Below, in pieces: positions 7,817 through 16,401 of a DNA stretch of 64,000 bases. The notes below the pieces were generated by a model. That model was not told where the DNA came from, did not search any database, and saw nothing but the letters and a program-made list of their open reading frames with translations. Origin of the DNA: Roseitranquillus sediminis (GTDB taxonomy: Bacteria > Pseudomonadota > Alphaproteobacteria > Rhodobacterales > Rhodobacteraceae); assembly GCF_016918935.1 (NCBI RefSeq), contig NZ_JAFFOB010000005.1, positions 359,610-423,609 on the forward strand, given 5' to 3'. The position numbers and the translations under genes were made by a program. The stretch's first letter is position 1. Each line of letters opens with the position of its first letter.

Positions 7817-8779
7817 ATGCCCGGATCATCGCCGACGCCAAGCGGACAGGTCGCGGACGCCATCCGCGGGAACTGGGTCGACGGCCTCGCGCCCGCAGGC
7901 TGGCGGCCCTACCTGCGGCTCAGCCGGGCGGACCGGCCGATCGGCACCTGGCTCCTGTTGCTGCCCTGCTGGTGGGGCCTCCTGCTCGCGACCGCATCGA
8001 CCGGGACCTTCGGCTGGTACGAGGCGTGGATCTTCGCGGGATGCGGCATCGGCGCCTGGCTGATGCGCGGCGCGGGCTGCACCTGGAACGACATCACCGA
8101 CCGCGGCATCGACGGCGCCGTGGCGCGCACCCGCTCGCGCCCGATCCCGTCGGGACAGGTCAGCGTGCGGCAGGCGCTGGCCTGGCTGGTGGCGCAGTCG
8201 CTCCTTGCGTTCCTCATCCTTCTCACTTTCCACCCGACCGGGATCTGGCTCGGGATCGGCTCGCTGGCGCTGGTCGCGATCTATCCCTTCGCAAAGCGGT
8301 TCACCTGGTGGCCGCAGGTCTTCCTCGGCCTCGCCTTCAACTGGGGAGCCCTTCTCGCCTGGGCCGCCCATACCGGCAGCCTTTCGCCGGCGCCGGTTGC
8401 GCTCTACCTCGCCGGCATCGCATGGACGCTCTTCTACGACACGATCTATGCACATCAGGACAAGGAGGACGACGCGCTGATCGGGGTGAAGTCCACCGCA
8501 CGCCTCTTCGCCGGCGCGACCGCGCACTGGCTGCGCGGTTTCCTGATGATCTCCGTGGGGCTGATGGGGCTGGCCGTGCTGCTGGCGCTCGGACCGTCGC
8601 AGAATCCGCTGGCACTGGTGCTGGGGCTCGGCGCCAGCTGGGGCTTCGGCTGGCACCTCGCCTGGCAGCTCGCGCAGCTCGAAATCGACGCACCGGAAAC
8701 CTGCCTCCGCCTGTTCCGCAGCAACCGTGACGCGGGCCTGATCGTGGTGGCGTTCCTCGTGCTGGCGCAGCTCGTCTGA
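7817..8779 (+). CDS. ubiA: 4-hydroxybenzoate polyprenyltransferase
   Basis: 320 aa, multi-pass inner-membrane enzyme that attaches the polyprenyl chain to 4-hydroxybenzoate in ubiquinone synthesis. Both Asp-rich metal-diphosphate motifs are present: NDITDRGIDG (about residues 92-101) and DTIYAHQDKEDD (about 208-219). About eight or nine membrane helices are predicted. The start ATG (MPGSSPTPSG) gives a 25-residue N-terminal extension before the conserved region, which is common in related genomes. Its stop overlaps the start of the OmpA-like gene (TGATG). Confidence 0.95.
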   Translation: MPGSSPTPSGQVADAIRGNWVDGLAPAGWRPYLRLSRADRPIGTWLLLLPCWWGLLLATASTGTFGWYEAWIFAGCGIGAWLMRGAGCTWNDITDRGIDGAVARTRSRPIPSGQVSVRQALAWLVAQSLLAFLILLTFHPTGIWLGIGSLALVAIYPFAKRFTWWPQVFLGLAFNWGALLAWAAHTGSLSPAPVALYLAGIAWTLFYDTIYAHQDKEDDALIGVKSTARLFAGATAHWLRGFLMISVGLMGLAVLLALGPSQNPLALVLGLGASWGFGWHLAWQLAQLEIDAPETCLRLFRSNRDAGLIVVAFLVLAQLV

Positions 8780-10665
8780 TGCGCTGGAGCAAGCTTCTCC
8801 ACACGAGCGCACTGGTCCTCGCAGGCGGGATGAGCCTCGGCGGCGCGCTCTATGCTGTCGAGTGGATCGAGGGCCGCTCGCTCGCCGCCGTCGCGCAGGC
8901 ATTAAGCGACAACAGGCTGAGCTGGGCGCGCGTGGGCGTGGACGGGCTCAGGGTCACTCTGTCGGGGACCGCGCCCGACGAGCAGACGCGCTTCCGCGCG
9001 CTGACGGTTGCCGGCACGGTGGTCGAGGGCAGCCGCGTTGTCGACCGGATCGAGGTGCAGCCTGCCGAGCCGCTGGAGCCGCCGACCTACCGGGTGGAGA
9101 TCCTGCGCAGCGACGGCGGCATCTCGCTGATCGGGCTGGTGCCCGAGGGGCAGGACCGCGATGCGCTTCGCGACACCATCCGCGACCTTGCCAAGACCGC
9201 GAACGTCACGGACCTGCTCGAGACCGCGAGCGATCCGGCGGAGGAGAACTGGAGCGCGGCGCTGGCATTCGGCCTTGACGCGCTCACCGCCCTGCCGCGC
9301 GCCAAGATCTCCATCACTGCCGACCGCGTCGGCGTGACCGCCGTCACAGACAGCCAGGAGGAGAAGCGCCGGATCGAGCGCGACCTCTCGCAGTCCGTGC
9401 CCGCGGGCGTGGCGCTCGCGCTCGATATCTCGGCCCCGCGGCCGGTCTTCACCCCCTTCACCGTGAGGTTCCTCATCGACGACACCGGCGCCAGGTTCGA
9501 CGCCTGCGCCGCGGACACGCCCGAGGCCAAGGCCGAGATCCTGCGCGCGGCGCTGGATGCGGGGCTGGAGGAGACGTTCGATTGCCCGCTCGGCCTCGGC
9601 GTCCCGACGCCGGAGTGGGGCGCGGCCGTCGCGGCCGGGATCGACGCGCTGGCGGCGATCGGCGGCGGCAACCTCACCTTCGCCGATGCCGACGTGACGC
9701 TGATCGCGCGCGAGGGGACGGACCCCGCGCTCTTCGACGCCGAGGCGGGCGCGCTCGAGAGCGCCCTGCCCGAAGTCTTCGCCCTGCACGCGAGCTTGCC
9801 CGCCGACCCCGCGGACGAGGAGGAGGCGGACCTCGAGGGCCCCGTGCGCTTCGTCGCCGAGCGGGGGCCAGAAGGCGTCCGGATGCAGGGCCCCCTGCCC
9901 GACGAGCGTGCGCGCGAGGTCGTCGAAGGCTTCGCGCAGGCGCACTTCGGCTCGACCGGCACCGAGCTGGCCGCACGGCTCGACGCGGACGCGGCGCCGG
10001 AGGGCTGGGTGCTCAGGGTGCTCGCCGGCCTCGACGCGCTGGGCCATCTGGCGAGCGGTTCGCTGACGGTCACGCCCGACCGCCTGGAGGTGAGCGGCGA
10101 CACTGGCAACGAGGATGCCGAGGGCGCCATCACGCGGCTCCTGGCCGAGCAGCTTGGAGAGGGCGCCGACTTCTCCATCGACGTGGCCTACCGCGAGGAA
10201 CTGGACCCCGCGACCGGCGTCCCGACGCCGCAGGAATGTGTGACGCGCATCGAGGCGGCCATGGCGGAGCGAAAGATCACCTTCGATCCCGGCTCATCAC
10301 AGGTCGACGCGGAGTCGCGGCCGACGATCGACCGGATCGCCGAGATCCTGCGCGAATGCGGCCCGATCCCGCTGCAGATCGCCGGCTTCACCGACAGCCA
10401 GGGCCGCGAGGAGATGAACCGCGAGCTCAGCCAGGCGCGCGCCGATGCGGTGCTCGACGAATTGATGAGTCGCCGTGTCCTGACCTCGGGCCTCACGGCG
10501 GTCGGATATGGCGAGGAGCAGCCGATCGCCGACAATGCCACCGCGGAGGGACGCGAGGCCAACCGGCGCATCGAGTTCCGCCTGCCGCCCGAGCCGGAGG
10601 AGGCGGAGGAGGACGGCGCCGCCGACGAGGACGCCGCCGCGGAGGACGCCGATGGACAGGAATGA
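8779..10665 (+). CDS. OmpA-domain envelope protein with repeated BON-like modules
   Basis: 628 aa. An N-terminal hydrophobic segment (about residues 8-25) is a signal anchor. Residues 30-95 look BON-like. Three spaced copies of a pattern W-x3-hydrophobic-x2-G-x-DAL (starting about residues 155, 278 and 411) each lead into a beta segment with a D-x-hydrophobic-x-V core. The C-terminus (about 490-600) is an OmpA peptidoglycan-binding domain with AGFTDSQGREEMN and the GREANRRIEF motif. The tail is highly acidic (Glu/Asp/Ala). It probably links inner membrane to peptidoglycan. It is coupled to ubiA and overlaps the next gene by 14 bp. Confidence 0.85.
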   Translation: MRWSKLLHTSALVLAGGMSLGGALYAVEWIEGRSLAAVAQALSDNRLSWARVGVDGLRVTLSGTAPDEQTRFRALTVAGTVVEGSRVVDRIEVQPAEPLEPPTYRVEILRSDGGISLIGLVPEGQDRDALRDTIRDLAKTANVTDLLETASDPAEENWSAALAFGLDALTALPRAKISITADRVGVTAVTDSQEEKRRIERDLSQSVPAGVALALDISAPRPVFTPFTVRFLIDDTGARFDACAADTPEAKAEILRAALDAGLEETFDCPLGLGVPTPEWGAAVAAGIDALAAIGGGNLTFADADVTLIAREGTDPALFDAEAGALESALPEVFALHASLPADPADEEEADLEGPVRFVAERGPEGVRMQGPLPDERAREVVEGFAQAHFGSTGTELAARLDADAAPEGWVLRVLAGLDALGHLASGSLTVTPDRLEVSGDTGNEDAEGAITRLLAEQLGEGADFSIDVAYREELDPATGVPTPQECVTRIEAAMAERKITFDPGSSQVDAESRPTIDRIAEILRECGPIPLQIAGFTDSQGREEMNRELSQARADAVLDELMSRRVLTSGLTAVGYGEEQPIADNATAEGREANRRIEFRLPPEPEEAEEDGAADEDAAAEDADGQE

Positions 10666-10981
10666 GTTCATCGTCGCGACCTCGGCGATCCTCTTCATCG
10701 CTTTCCTGCTGGGCTGGTTCGCCTCCTGGCTGATCCACCGCCTGACCCGCGCGAGCGAGGCCGACATCGGCGAGCTGGAGCGGATGGCCCACGCGCTGCA
10801 CGAGGCCGAGGACATCCGCGACCAGGCGCTCGCCTACGCCCACGCCCGCGAGGCAGAACTCAAGGCCGACCTGCACGAGGCGCGGGCGGAGCTTGCCGCC
10901 GCGATGGACGGCCTGCGCGCCGCGCGGGCCGAGTGTGAGGAACTGCGGGACTACATTGAGCGGGTGCAGCAGCGGATCTGA
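10652..10981 (+). CDS. Single-pass membrane protein with coiled coil, partner of OmpA-like protein
   Basis: 109 aa from the ATG at 10652, overlapping the end of the OmpA-like gene. One membrane helix (about residues 8-28, ILFIAFLLGWFASWLI) is followed by a long helical segment rich in Ala, Glu and Arg with heptad spacing (about 40-107), so a cytoplasmic coiled coil is likely. Function unknown. Overlapping translation with the OmpA-domain gene argues that the two products act together in the envelope. Confidence 0.75.
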   Translation: MDRNEFIVATSAILFIAFLLGWFASWLIHRLTRASEADIGELERMAHALHEAEDIRDQALAYAHAREAELKADLHEARAELAAAMDGLRAARAECEELRDYIERVQQRI

Positions 10982-10985
10982 GCGC

Positions 10986-11423
10986 CTACCAGCGCTGCAG
11001 CGCCGCCTCGTCCTCGACCTTCGCGGCCACCCAGCCGTCGCCGTCGCCGCGCCGCTCCTTCTTCCAGAACGGCGCGCGCGACTTGAGGTAGTCCATCAGG
11101 AATTCGGCGGCGGCAAAGGCATCGCCGCGGTGACGCGCCGCGGTCGCAACCATCATGATGAGTTCGCCCGGCTCCATCCGGCCGTGGCGGTGGATCACCA
11201 GCGCGTCGGCCAGTGACCAGCGCGCCACAGCCTCTTCGCGGATGGCGCCGATGGCACTCTCCGTCATCCCCGGATAGTGCTCGATCTCCATCTCGATCAG
11301 GCCACCATCGGCCCTCACGACGCCGCTGAAGGTGACGATCGCGCCGGCGTCGGTGCGGCCGGAGGCAAAGCGCGACGCCTCGGCGCCGAGGTCGAAGGAT
11401 TCCGCCTGGACCCGAACGCTCAT
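10986..11423 (-). CDS. moaE: Molybdopterin synthase catalytic subunit
   Basis: 145 aa, the large subunit of molybdopterin synthase, which with MoaD transfers sulfur to precursor Z. Family segments are VTFSGVVR (about residues 30-37), the HRHGRMEPGE region (about 78-87) and MDYLKSRAPFWKKE (about 109-122) with the active-site Lys residues. Its ATG overlaps the moaD stop, so the two subunits are made together. Confidence 0.96.
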   Translation of the reverse strand: MSVRVQAESFDLGAEASRFASGRTDAGAIVTFSGVVRADGGLIEMEIEHYPGMTESAIGAIREEAVARWSLADALVIHRHGRMEPGELIMMVATAARHRGDAFAAAEFLMDYLKSRAPFWKKERRGDGDGWVAAKVEDEAALQRW

Positions 11424-11668
11424 CCGCCCGTCATCGGCGGGAAGAAGGCGACCTCGCGCGCGCCGGCGAGCGGCGCGTCGAAATCCGTCAGCTCCTGGTC
11501 CACCGCCACGCGCAGCGCAGAGAGGTCCGAGAACGCCACCTCGTACCGCTCCTCCCGCGCGCGGAGCTCTGCGACCAGGTCGGCCACCGTCGCCGCCTGC
11601 GTCTCGACACGGTCCTTGGGCGCGCCGATGCGCTCGCGGACCCAGGCGAAGTAGAGCACGTCGATCAT
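11420..11668 (-). CDS. moaD: Molybdopterin synthase sulfur carrier subunit
   Basis: 82 aa, a ubiquitin-like sulfur carrier. The C-terminus ends PPMTGG; the terminal Gly-Gly is adenylated and thiocarboxylated before sulfur is passed to precursor Z in MoaE. MIDVLYFAWVRERIG is the usual first strand and helix. It is coupled on both sides (ATGA with pgsA upstream and moaE downstream), so the operon order is pgsA-moaD-moaE. The molybdenum cofactor produced is required by the formate dehydrogenase later in the window. Confidence 0.96.
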   Translation of the reverse strand: MIDVLYFAWVRERIGAPKDRVETQAATVADLVAELRAREERYEVAFSDLSALRVAVDQELTDFDAPLAGAREVAFFPPMTGG

Positions 11669-12285
11669 CGGTCGTCCCTCAGGTAGGGCCGGGCCTTGGC
11701 GAAATACTCCCAGCCGGTCATGACGGTGAGCGTCGCGGCGATCCAGAGCAGGATGATGCCGAAGAAGGTGGCCCAGCCCGCCAGTCCGTCGCCGAGCCGC
11801 GCGAGGCCACCCACCATCGGTCCACGCCCCCGCTCAAGATAGTCGAGCCCGGTCCCGAGGAACAGCACCCCCAGCGCCACCATCTGCGCCGTGGTCTTCC
11901 ACTTGGCAAGCTTCGTGACCTTCAAGAGCCCCGCCGTGTCGCCGAGGTACTCCCGCAGTCCCGAGACGAAGACCTCGCGGAACATGATCAGAGTGGCCGG
12001 CAGCAGGATCCACGGATTCATCCCGGAGAGCCCGGTGATGACGAGGAGCGCGATGACCACCATCGCCTTGTCCGCAATCGGGTCGAGCATCGCACCGATC
12101 TTGGTCTCCTGCTTCCAGCTGCGCGCAAGATAGCCGTCGAACCAGTCGGTCACCGCCGCGCCCACGAAGAGAACCAGCGCGAACCAGTCCGCCCACGGCC
12201 GCGCGAAATAGAGGAACATCAACGCCACACCAGGCGCCGCCAGGAGCCGCAGCAAGGTCAGTGCGTTGGGCAGGTTCATCGTCAT
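11665..12285 (-). CDS. pgsA: CDP-diacylglycerol-glycerol-3-phosphate 3-phosphatidyltransferase
   Basis: 206 aa inner-membrane enzyme that makes phosphatidylglycerol phosphate. The CDP-alcohol phosphotransferase signature D-x2-D-G-x2-A-R-x8-G-x3-D-x3-D is complete at about residues 47-72 (D47, D50, G51, A54, R55, G64, D68, D72). About five membrane helices. The N-terminus NLPNALTLLRLLAAP is typical. ATG at 12285; an internal Met two residues on is also possible. It leads the moaD-moaE operon and follows uvrC by 76 bp. Confidence 0.95.
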   Translation of the reverse strand: MTMNLPNALTLLRLLAAPGVALMFLYFARPWADWFALVLFVGAAVTDWFDGYLARSWKQETKIGAMLDPIADKAMVVIALLVITGLSGMNPWILLPATLIMFREVFVSGLREYLGDTAGLLKVTKLAKWKTTAQMVALGVLFLGTGLDYLERGRGPMVGGLARLGDGLAGWATFFGIILLWIAATLTVMTGWEYFAKARPYLRDDR

Positions 12286-12361
12286 GTCATACTCCTAGCC
12301 GGTCGCACGGGGGCAGGAAAGGCGGCGCGAGCAACCCGCGCGGAAGGCTGCCCGCGCCGGT

Positions 12362-14260
12362 TCAGCCACGTTCGTGGAAGTGGTCGTAGATCTTCTCCGC
12401 CAGCGTCTCGCTGATCCCCGCGACCGCCCTCAGATCCGCAAGGCCGGCGCGGCTCACTGCCTTGGCGCTCCCGAAATGGGCCAGCAGAGCCCGCTTGCGC
12501 GTCGCGCCCACGCCGGCGATCTCGTCGAGCGGCGTCGCGCTGACCGCCTTCGCCCGCTTGGCGCGGTGGGTGCCGATTGCGAAGCGGTGCGCCTCGTCGC
12601 GCAGGCGCTGCAGGAAATAAAGCACCGGGTCCCCGCGGCGCAGCGCCATCGGCGAACGGCCGATGCGGTGGAACTCCTCCTTGCCGCCGTCGCGGTCGAC
12701 GCCCTTGGCGACCCCGATCAGCGCGATGTCCTCGACGCCGAGCACGACCAGGATCTGGTGCACCGCGCTCACCTGCCCCTGCCCGCCGTCGATCAGAAGT
12801 AGGTCCGGCCACGCCTCTGACTGCCGGTCCGGATCCTCCTTGAGCAGGCGCGAGAAACGGCGGGTCAGCACCTCCTTCATCATGCCGAAGTCGTCGCCCG
12901 GCGTCAGGCTGTCGCCGCGGATGTTGAACTTGCGATACTGGCTCTTGATGAAGCCTTCAGGCCCCGCCACGACCATCGCGCCCACCGCGTCGGCGCCCAT
13001 GATGTGGCTGTTGTCGTAGACCTCGATCCGCGCGGGCGGCGCGTCGAGGTCGAAGGCCTCGGCCAGTCCGTTCAGCAGCCGCGCCTGCGTCGCGGTCTCG
13101 GACATCCGCCGCGCCAGGCTCTCGCGCGCGTTCCGGCGGGCGCTTTCCACCAGCTCGACCCGCTCGCCGCGCTGGGGGACGACCACCTGAACCTTGCGCC
13201 CCGCCCGCTCACTCAAGGCCTCGGCCATCAGGTCGCGGTCCTCGATGTCGTGGCTGAGCAGAACCAGGCGCGGCGGCTCCTTGTCGGCGTAGAACTGGCC
13301 GACGAAACCCGCCAGCACCTCGGCCGCCTCCGCCCCCGAGCCGGTCCTGGGATAGTAGTCGCGGTTGCCCCAGTTCTGGTTGGCGCGGATGAAGAAGACC
13401 TGCACGCAGGCCTGCCCGCCCTCCATGTGGAGCGCGATGACGTCGCCCTCGGTGACGCCCTTCGGGTTGATGCCCTGCGCCGACTGCACCTGCGTCAGCG
13501 CCCGGATCCGATCTCTGAGGGCGGCGGCGCGCTCGAATTCCATGGCCTCGGCCGCCTCCTCCATCTGGCGGGCAAGCTGACCCTGCATGCGGGTGCTCTT
13601 GCCCCGCAGGAAGCGCTCGGCGTCGGTGACGAGCTCCTGATAGCCCGCCTCGTCGACGTAGCCGACGCAGGGCGCGCTGCAGCGCTTGATCTGGTAGAGC
13701 AGGCACGGCCGTGTCCGGGTCTCAAACGTCGCGTCCGAGCAGGAGCGCAGCAGGAACACCTTCTGGAGCTGGTTCAGTGTCCGGTTCACCGCGCCCGCGC
13801 TGGCGAAGGGGCCGTAATAGCTCCCCTTCTCCTTCTTCGCGCCACGATGCTTCTTGATCTGCGGAAACGGATGGTCACCGGTGACGAGGATGTTGGGGAA
13901 CGACTTGTCGTCCCGCATCAGCACGTTGTAGCGCGGCTTGAGCTGCTTGATGAGGTTCTGCTCCAGCAGCAGCGCCTCGACCTCGGTCCGGGTCGTCAGG
14001 AACATCATCGAAGATGTCTCTGCGATCATCCGGGAGATGCGCGCAGAGTGGCCGGACGGCCGGGCATAGCTCGACACTCTCGCCTTCAAGTTGCGCGCCT
14101 TGCCGACGTAGAGGACCTCGCCCGTCTCGCCCAGCATCCGGTACACGCCGGGACTCTGGTCCAGCGTCCTGAGGTACTGGCGGATCAGCAGATGGCCGCG
14201 CGGTTGCGCCTCTTGTCCCTTGGTCAACTTGCTGGTCTCCGATTCTGGCGGGGTCGACAC
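12362..14260 (-). CDS. uvrC: Excinuclease ABC subunit C
   Basis: 632 aa, full length. It makes both incisions in nucleotide-excision repair after UvrB loading. The N-terminal GIY-YIG nuclease is seen as GVYRM and LYVGK (about residues 39-55). The Cys-rich stretch [13 protein letters not shown] (about 178-190) is followed by the UVR coiled coil (about 215-250), the RNase H-like nuclease with [11 protein letters not shown] (about 490-500), and C-terminal helix-hairpin-helix motifs ([13 protein letters not shown]). The start is GTG at 14260, the most upstream in-frame start; an N-terminal extension of about 25 residues precedes the conserved region. Confidence 0.96.
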   Translation of the reverse strand: MSTPPESETSKLTKGQEAQPRGHLLIRQYLRTLDQSPGVYRMLGETGEVLYVGKARNLKARVSSYARPSGHSARISRMIAETSSMMFLTTRTEVEALLLEQNLIKQLKPRYNVLMRDDKSFPNILVTGDHPFPQIKKHRGAKKEKGSYYGPFASAGAVNRTLNQLQKVFLLRSCSDATFETRTRPCLLYQIKRCSAPCVGYVDEAGYQELVTDAERFLRGKSTRMQGQLARQMEEAAEAMEFERAAALRDRIRALTQVQSAQGINPKGVTEGDVIALHMEGGQACVQVFFIRANQNWGNRDYYPRTGSGAEAAEVLAGFVGQFYADKEPPRLVLLSHDIEDRDLMAEALSERAGRKVQVVVPQRGERVELVESARRNARESLARRMSETATQARLLNGLAEAFDLDAPPARIEVYDNSHIMGADAVGAMVVAGPEGFIKSQYRKFNIRGDSLTPGDDFGMMKEVLTRRFSRLLKEDPDRQSEAWPDLLLIDGGQGQVSAVHQILVVLGVEDIALIGVAKGVDRDGGKEEFHRIGRSPMALRRGDPVLYFLQRLRDEAHRFAIGTHRAKRAKAVSATPLDEIAGVGATRKRALLAHFGSAKAVSRAGLADLRAVAGISETLAEKIYDHFHERG

Positions 14261-14513
14261 TTTATCGCCGCCTGAACAAGAGAAAACCTGTCCACGGAAG
14301 CTGTGGACAAGTCGGCGGATAAAATCCCTGCGGACGCACGATATCCCTTGTTTTCAGGTACCTTCATCCTTCTGCCCAAAAAATAAGCTGCTCCGTAAGT
14401 TGCCGAATTCCCAAGGAAGTTTTTTTATGAGCGAAGATTCAACGCTCTACATGACGGAAGCGTGACAGCGTGACGCGTCGTCGGCCGGCTGGTGGAGAAA
14501 ATCCGGCGCTGCG
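14261..14513. promoter_or_regulatory. Intergenic region upstream of uvrC, with inverted repeat
   Basis: A 253-bp gap, distinctly AT-richer than its surroundings (about 14330-14430), which should hold the uvrC promoter. It contains a perfect inverted repeat, TGTCCAC at 14289-14295 and GTGGACA at 14303-14309 with a 7-nt loop, 29 bp before the uvrC start; the right arm read on the minus strand (TTGTCCACA) is one mismatch from a DnaA box. No LexA box of the alphaproteobacterial GTTC-N7-GTTC type was found. Confidence 0.45.
14427..14465 (+). CDS. Possible 12-codon leader-like ORF
   Basis: ATG AGC GAA ... GCG TGA, 12 codons encoding MSEDSTLYMTEA, with a good Shine-Dalgarno AAGGAAG 8 nt upstream followed by a run of seven T. 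It lies in the AT-rich gap and points away from uvrC, with no gene downstream on its strand. It may be a remnant or chance. Confidence 0.2.
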   Translation: MSEDSTLYMTEA

Positions 14514-15290
14514 TCAATCGGACCCGAGCACGTCGCGCGTCTGCCACGTCAGGTGTTGGCCGCCGTCGACGCATATCAACTGCCCCGTAACGGCAGGCGC
14601 GTCGAGGAAGTAGCCCAGCGCGCCGACGATGTCGGCAGGGTTGGAGCCGCGCTCCAGTATCGTCGCCTTGCGCTGCCGTTCGAAGTGCCCCTCTGACTGC
14701 CGCGCGCCGCGCAGTGTCGGGCCGGGGCCGATTCCGTTCACTCTCATCCTAGGGGCGAGTGCCTGCGCGGCGGTGCGGGTCAGCGTCCAGAGGGCCGACT
14801 TGGCGAGGGTGTAGGTCATGAAGGCGGGCGTCAGCTTGCGCACGCGCTCGTCGATCATGTTGACCACGAGCGCTTGCGCCAGAGGTTCCCCGTTCTCGTC
14901 CAGCTCCGGGTCCGGCGCGTGGCGGGCCAGTTCCTGGATCAGGACGAAGGGCGCGCGCAGGTTCGAGCCCATGTGCCGGTCCCAGCTCGCGCGCGTCGCG
15001 CTCTCGATCGTATCGTAGTCGAAGATCGAGGCGTTGTTGACCAGCACCCGCGGCGGCCCAAGCGCCTCGACCACCCTCGGCGTCAGCCCCTGCAGCGCCT
15101 CCTCGTCGAGAAGGTCCGCCTGCAGCGCCACGGCACGGCGGCCCAGCGAACGGATTTCGGCCGCCGTGGCCTCGGCATCGTCGCGGGAGCCGTGGTAGTG
15201 CACCGCCACGTCATGGCCTCGGCGCGCCAGCTCCAGCGCCATCGCGCGGCCCAGCCGCTTCGCCGCGCCCGTGACGAGCGCCACCTTCAC
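14514..15290 (-). CDS. Short-chain dehydrogenase/reductase, FolM / pteridine-reductase-like
   Basis: 258 aa NAD(P)H-dependent reductase of the classical SDR fold. The cofactor loop TGAAKRLG is at residues 7-14, NNASIF at about 85-90, and the catalytic Tyr-Lys pair is in YTLAKSALWTLTR (about 160-172). The TGAAKRLGR loop and the HYHGSRDDAE segment (an Arg/Ser loop favouring NADP) resemble FolM (dihydromonapterin reductase) and trypanosomal pteridine reductase more than fatty-acid reductases, so a pterin substrate is plausible but not proven. Its start overlaps the stop of the antiporter gene. Confidence 0.8.
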   Translation of the reverse strand: MKVALVTGAAKRLGRAMALELARRGHDVAVHYHGSRDDAEATAAEIRSLGRRAVALQADLLDEEALQGLTPRVVEALGPPRVLVNNASIFDYDTIESATRASWDRHMGSNLRAPFVLIQELARHAPDPELDENGEPLAQALVVNMIDERVRKLTPAFMTYTLAKSALWTLTRTAAQALAPRMRVNGIGPGPTLRGARQSEGHFERQRKATILERGSNPADIVGALGYFLDAPAVTGQLICVDGGQHLTWQTRDVLGSD

Positions 15291-16231
15291 GTCGTCACCA
15301 CCACCCAGAGATAGCCGCCGTAAATCGCGGCGAAGCTGGCGCCCCAGATCCGGCCGAGACGCCAGCCGCTGATGGCGAAGGGCGCCAGAACGGCGGCGGC
15401 GGCCAGCATGATCCAGAGGTCGAAGCGCAGCAGCACCGGGTCAACCGGAACCGGCGCGACCATCGAGGTGATCCCGACGATGGCCAGCAGGTTGAACACG
15501 TTCGAGCCGATGACGTTGCCCAGCGCGACGTCCGCACGACCGCGCAGCGCCGCCATCACCGTGGTGGCCAGCTCCGGCAGCGACGTCCCAATCGCGACGA
15601 GCGTCAGTCCGATGACCGTGTCACTGATCCCGAAGCGCTCGGCGATGTTGACCGAGGCGTCGATGAGGATGTTCGCCCCGAGCGGCAGCCCCGCGAGCCC
15701 CAGCCCGAGGAACAGTAGGATCTTCCACCAGCGCAGCTCCGGGTCGGCGCCCTCGACCTCCTCCTCGTCGGCGATGCCCGCGCGTCGGTGCGCGCGGGCC
15801 GTGCGGAAGTGGTCAAGCAGAACCGCCGCGAGCGCGGCCAGCAGGACCAGGCCGTGCCAGACGCGGAACGGACCGGCGAAGGCCAGCGCCACGAACAGCA
15901 GGCTGACCCCCGCCATCACCCAGTAGCTGCGCCGCGTCTCGGCGTCACGCATCACGAGGCCCGAGATCATCGCCGGCAGGCCGAGCACCATCAGCACGTT
16001 GGCGATGTTGGAGCCCACGACGTTGCCCAGCGCGATGCCCGGCACACCGCCGAGGACCGCCTGCACCGACACAAGGAGCTCCGGCGCCGAGGTGCCGAAG
16101 GCGACGATCGTCAGCGACACTACGAGCGCCGGTACGCCGACGCGCAGGCTCATGTTTACCGCGCCCCGCACCAGCGCATCGCCTGCCAGAACGAGGATCG
16201 TCAGCCCGAGCGCGGCAAGCAGGAAGTCCAC
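15287..16231 (-). CDS. Calcium/sodium antiporter (CaCA family, YrbG-like)
   Basis: 314 aa inner-membrane cation exchanger with about ten helices. Two inverted-repeat halves each carry the alpha-repeat ion-binding segment: GTSAPELLVS with GNVVGSNIANVLMVLG in the first half (about residues 46-85), and GTSLPELATT with GNVIGSNVFNLLAIVG in the second (about 215-255). The Glu in each SAPEL/SLPEL motif is the expected cation ligand. A charged cytoplasmic loop (EEEVEGADPE) separates the halves. It is co-transcribed with the SDR gene (ATGA overlap). Confidence 0.93.
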   Translation of the reverse strand: MDFLLAALGLTILVLAGDALVRGAVNMSLRVGVPALVVSLTIVAFGTSAPELLVSVQAVLGGVPGIALGNVVGSNIANVLMVLGLPAMISGLVMRDAETRRSYWVMAGVSLLFVALAFAGPFRVWHGLVLLAALAAVLLDHFRTARAHRRAGIADEEEVEGADPELRWWKILLFLGLGLAGLPLGANILIDASVNIAERFGISDTVIGLTLVAIGTSLPELATTVMAALRGRADVALGNVIGSNVFNLLAIVGITSMVAPVPVDPVLLRFDLWIMLAAAAVLAPFAISGWRLGRIWGASFAAIYGGYLWVVVTT

Positions 16232-16235
16232 GCGT

Positions 16236-16400
16236 TCAGCCCCCGCCGCCGCAGGTGCAGGAACCCTTTCCGAGCCGGAAGCGCCCGCACCGGGGACAGC
16301 GGCGCGACGCGATGCGCTTCTGCCCCGGCAGGCGCAGCTTGCCGAACATGGCGAGGACCGCCATCGCGAGCAGGAAGAGGACGACCACCTTGACGATCAT
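16236..16400 (-). CDS. Small membrane protein with zinc-ribbon-like tail
   Basis: 54 aa from the ATG at 16400, which sits one base after the peptidase stop. One N-terminal membrane helix (about residues 2-20) is followed by a basic stretch and CPRCGRFRLGKGSCTC, a Cys-x2-Cys plus Cys-x-Cys arrangement that could bind zinc, then GGGG. No function is known. Its tight placement between the S49 peptidase and the antiporter indicates co-expression with them. The longer frame starting at 16445 lies in the peptidase gene and is not supported. Confidence 0.7.
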   Translation of the reverse strand: MIVKVVVLFLLAMAVLAMFGKLRLPGQKRIASRRCPRCGRFRLGKGSCTCGGGG

Positions 16401-16401
16401 G

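Noticed and set aside
12286..12361. Terminator after uvrC
   Set aside because: Only imperfect GC hairpins and no U-tract; not distinct enough from background.
14289..14309. DnaA box / origin of replication
   Set aside because: One near-match only, no cluster of boxes, no dnaA/dnaN/parAB or AT-rich unwinding element nearby.
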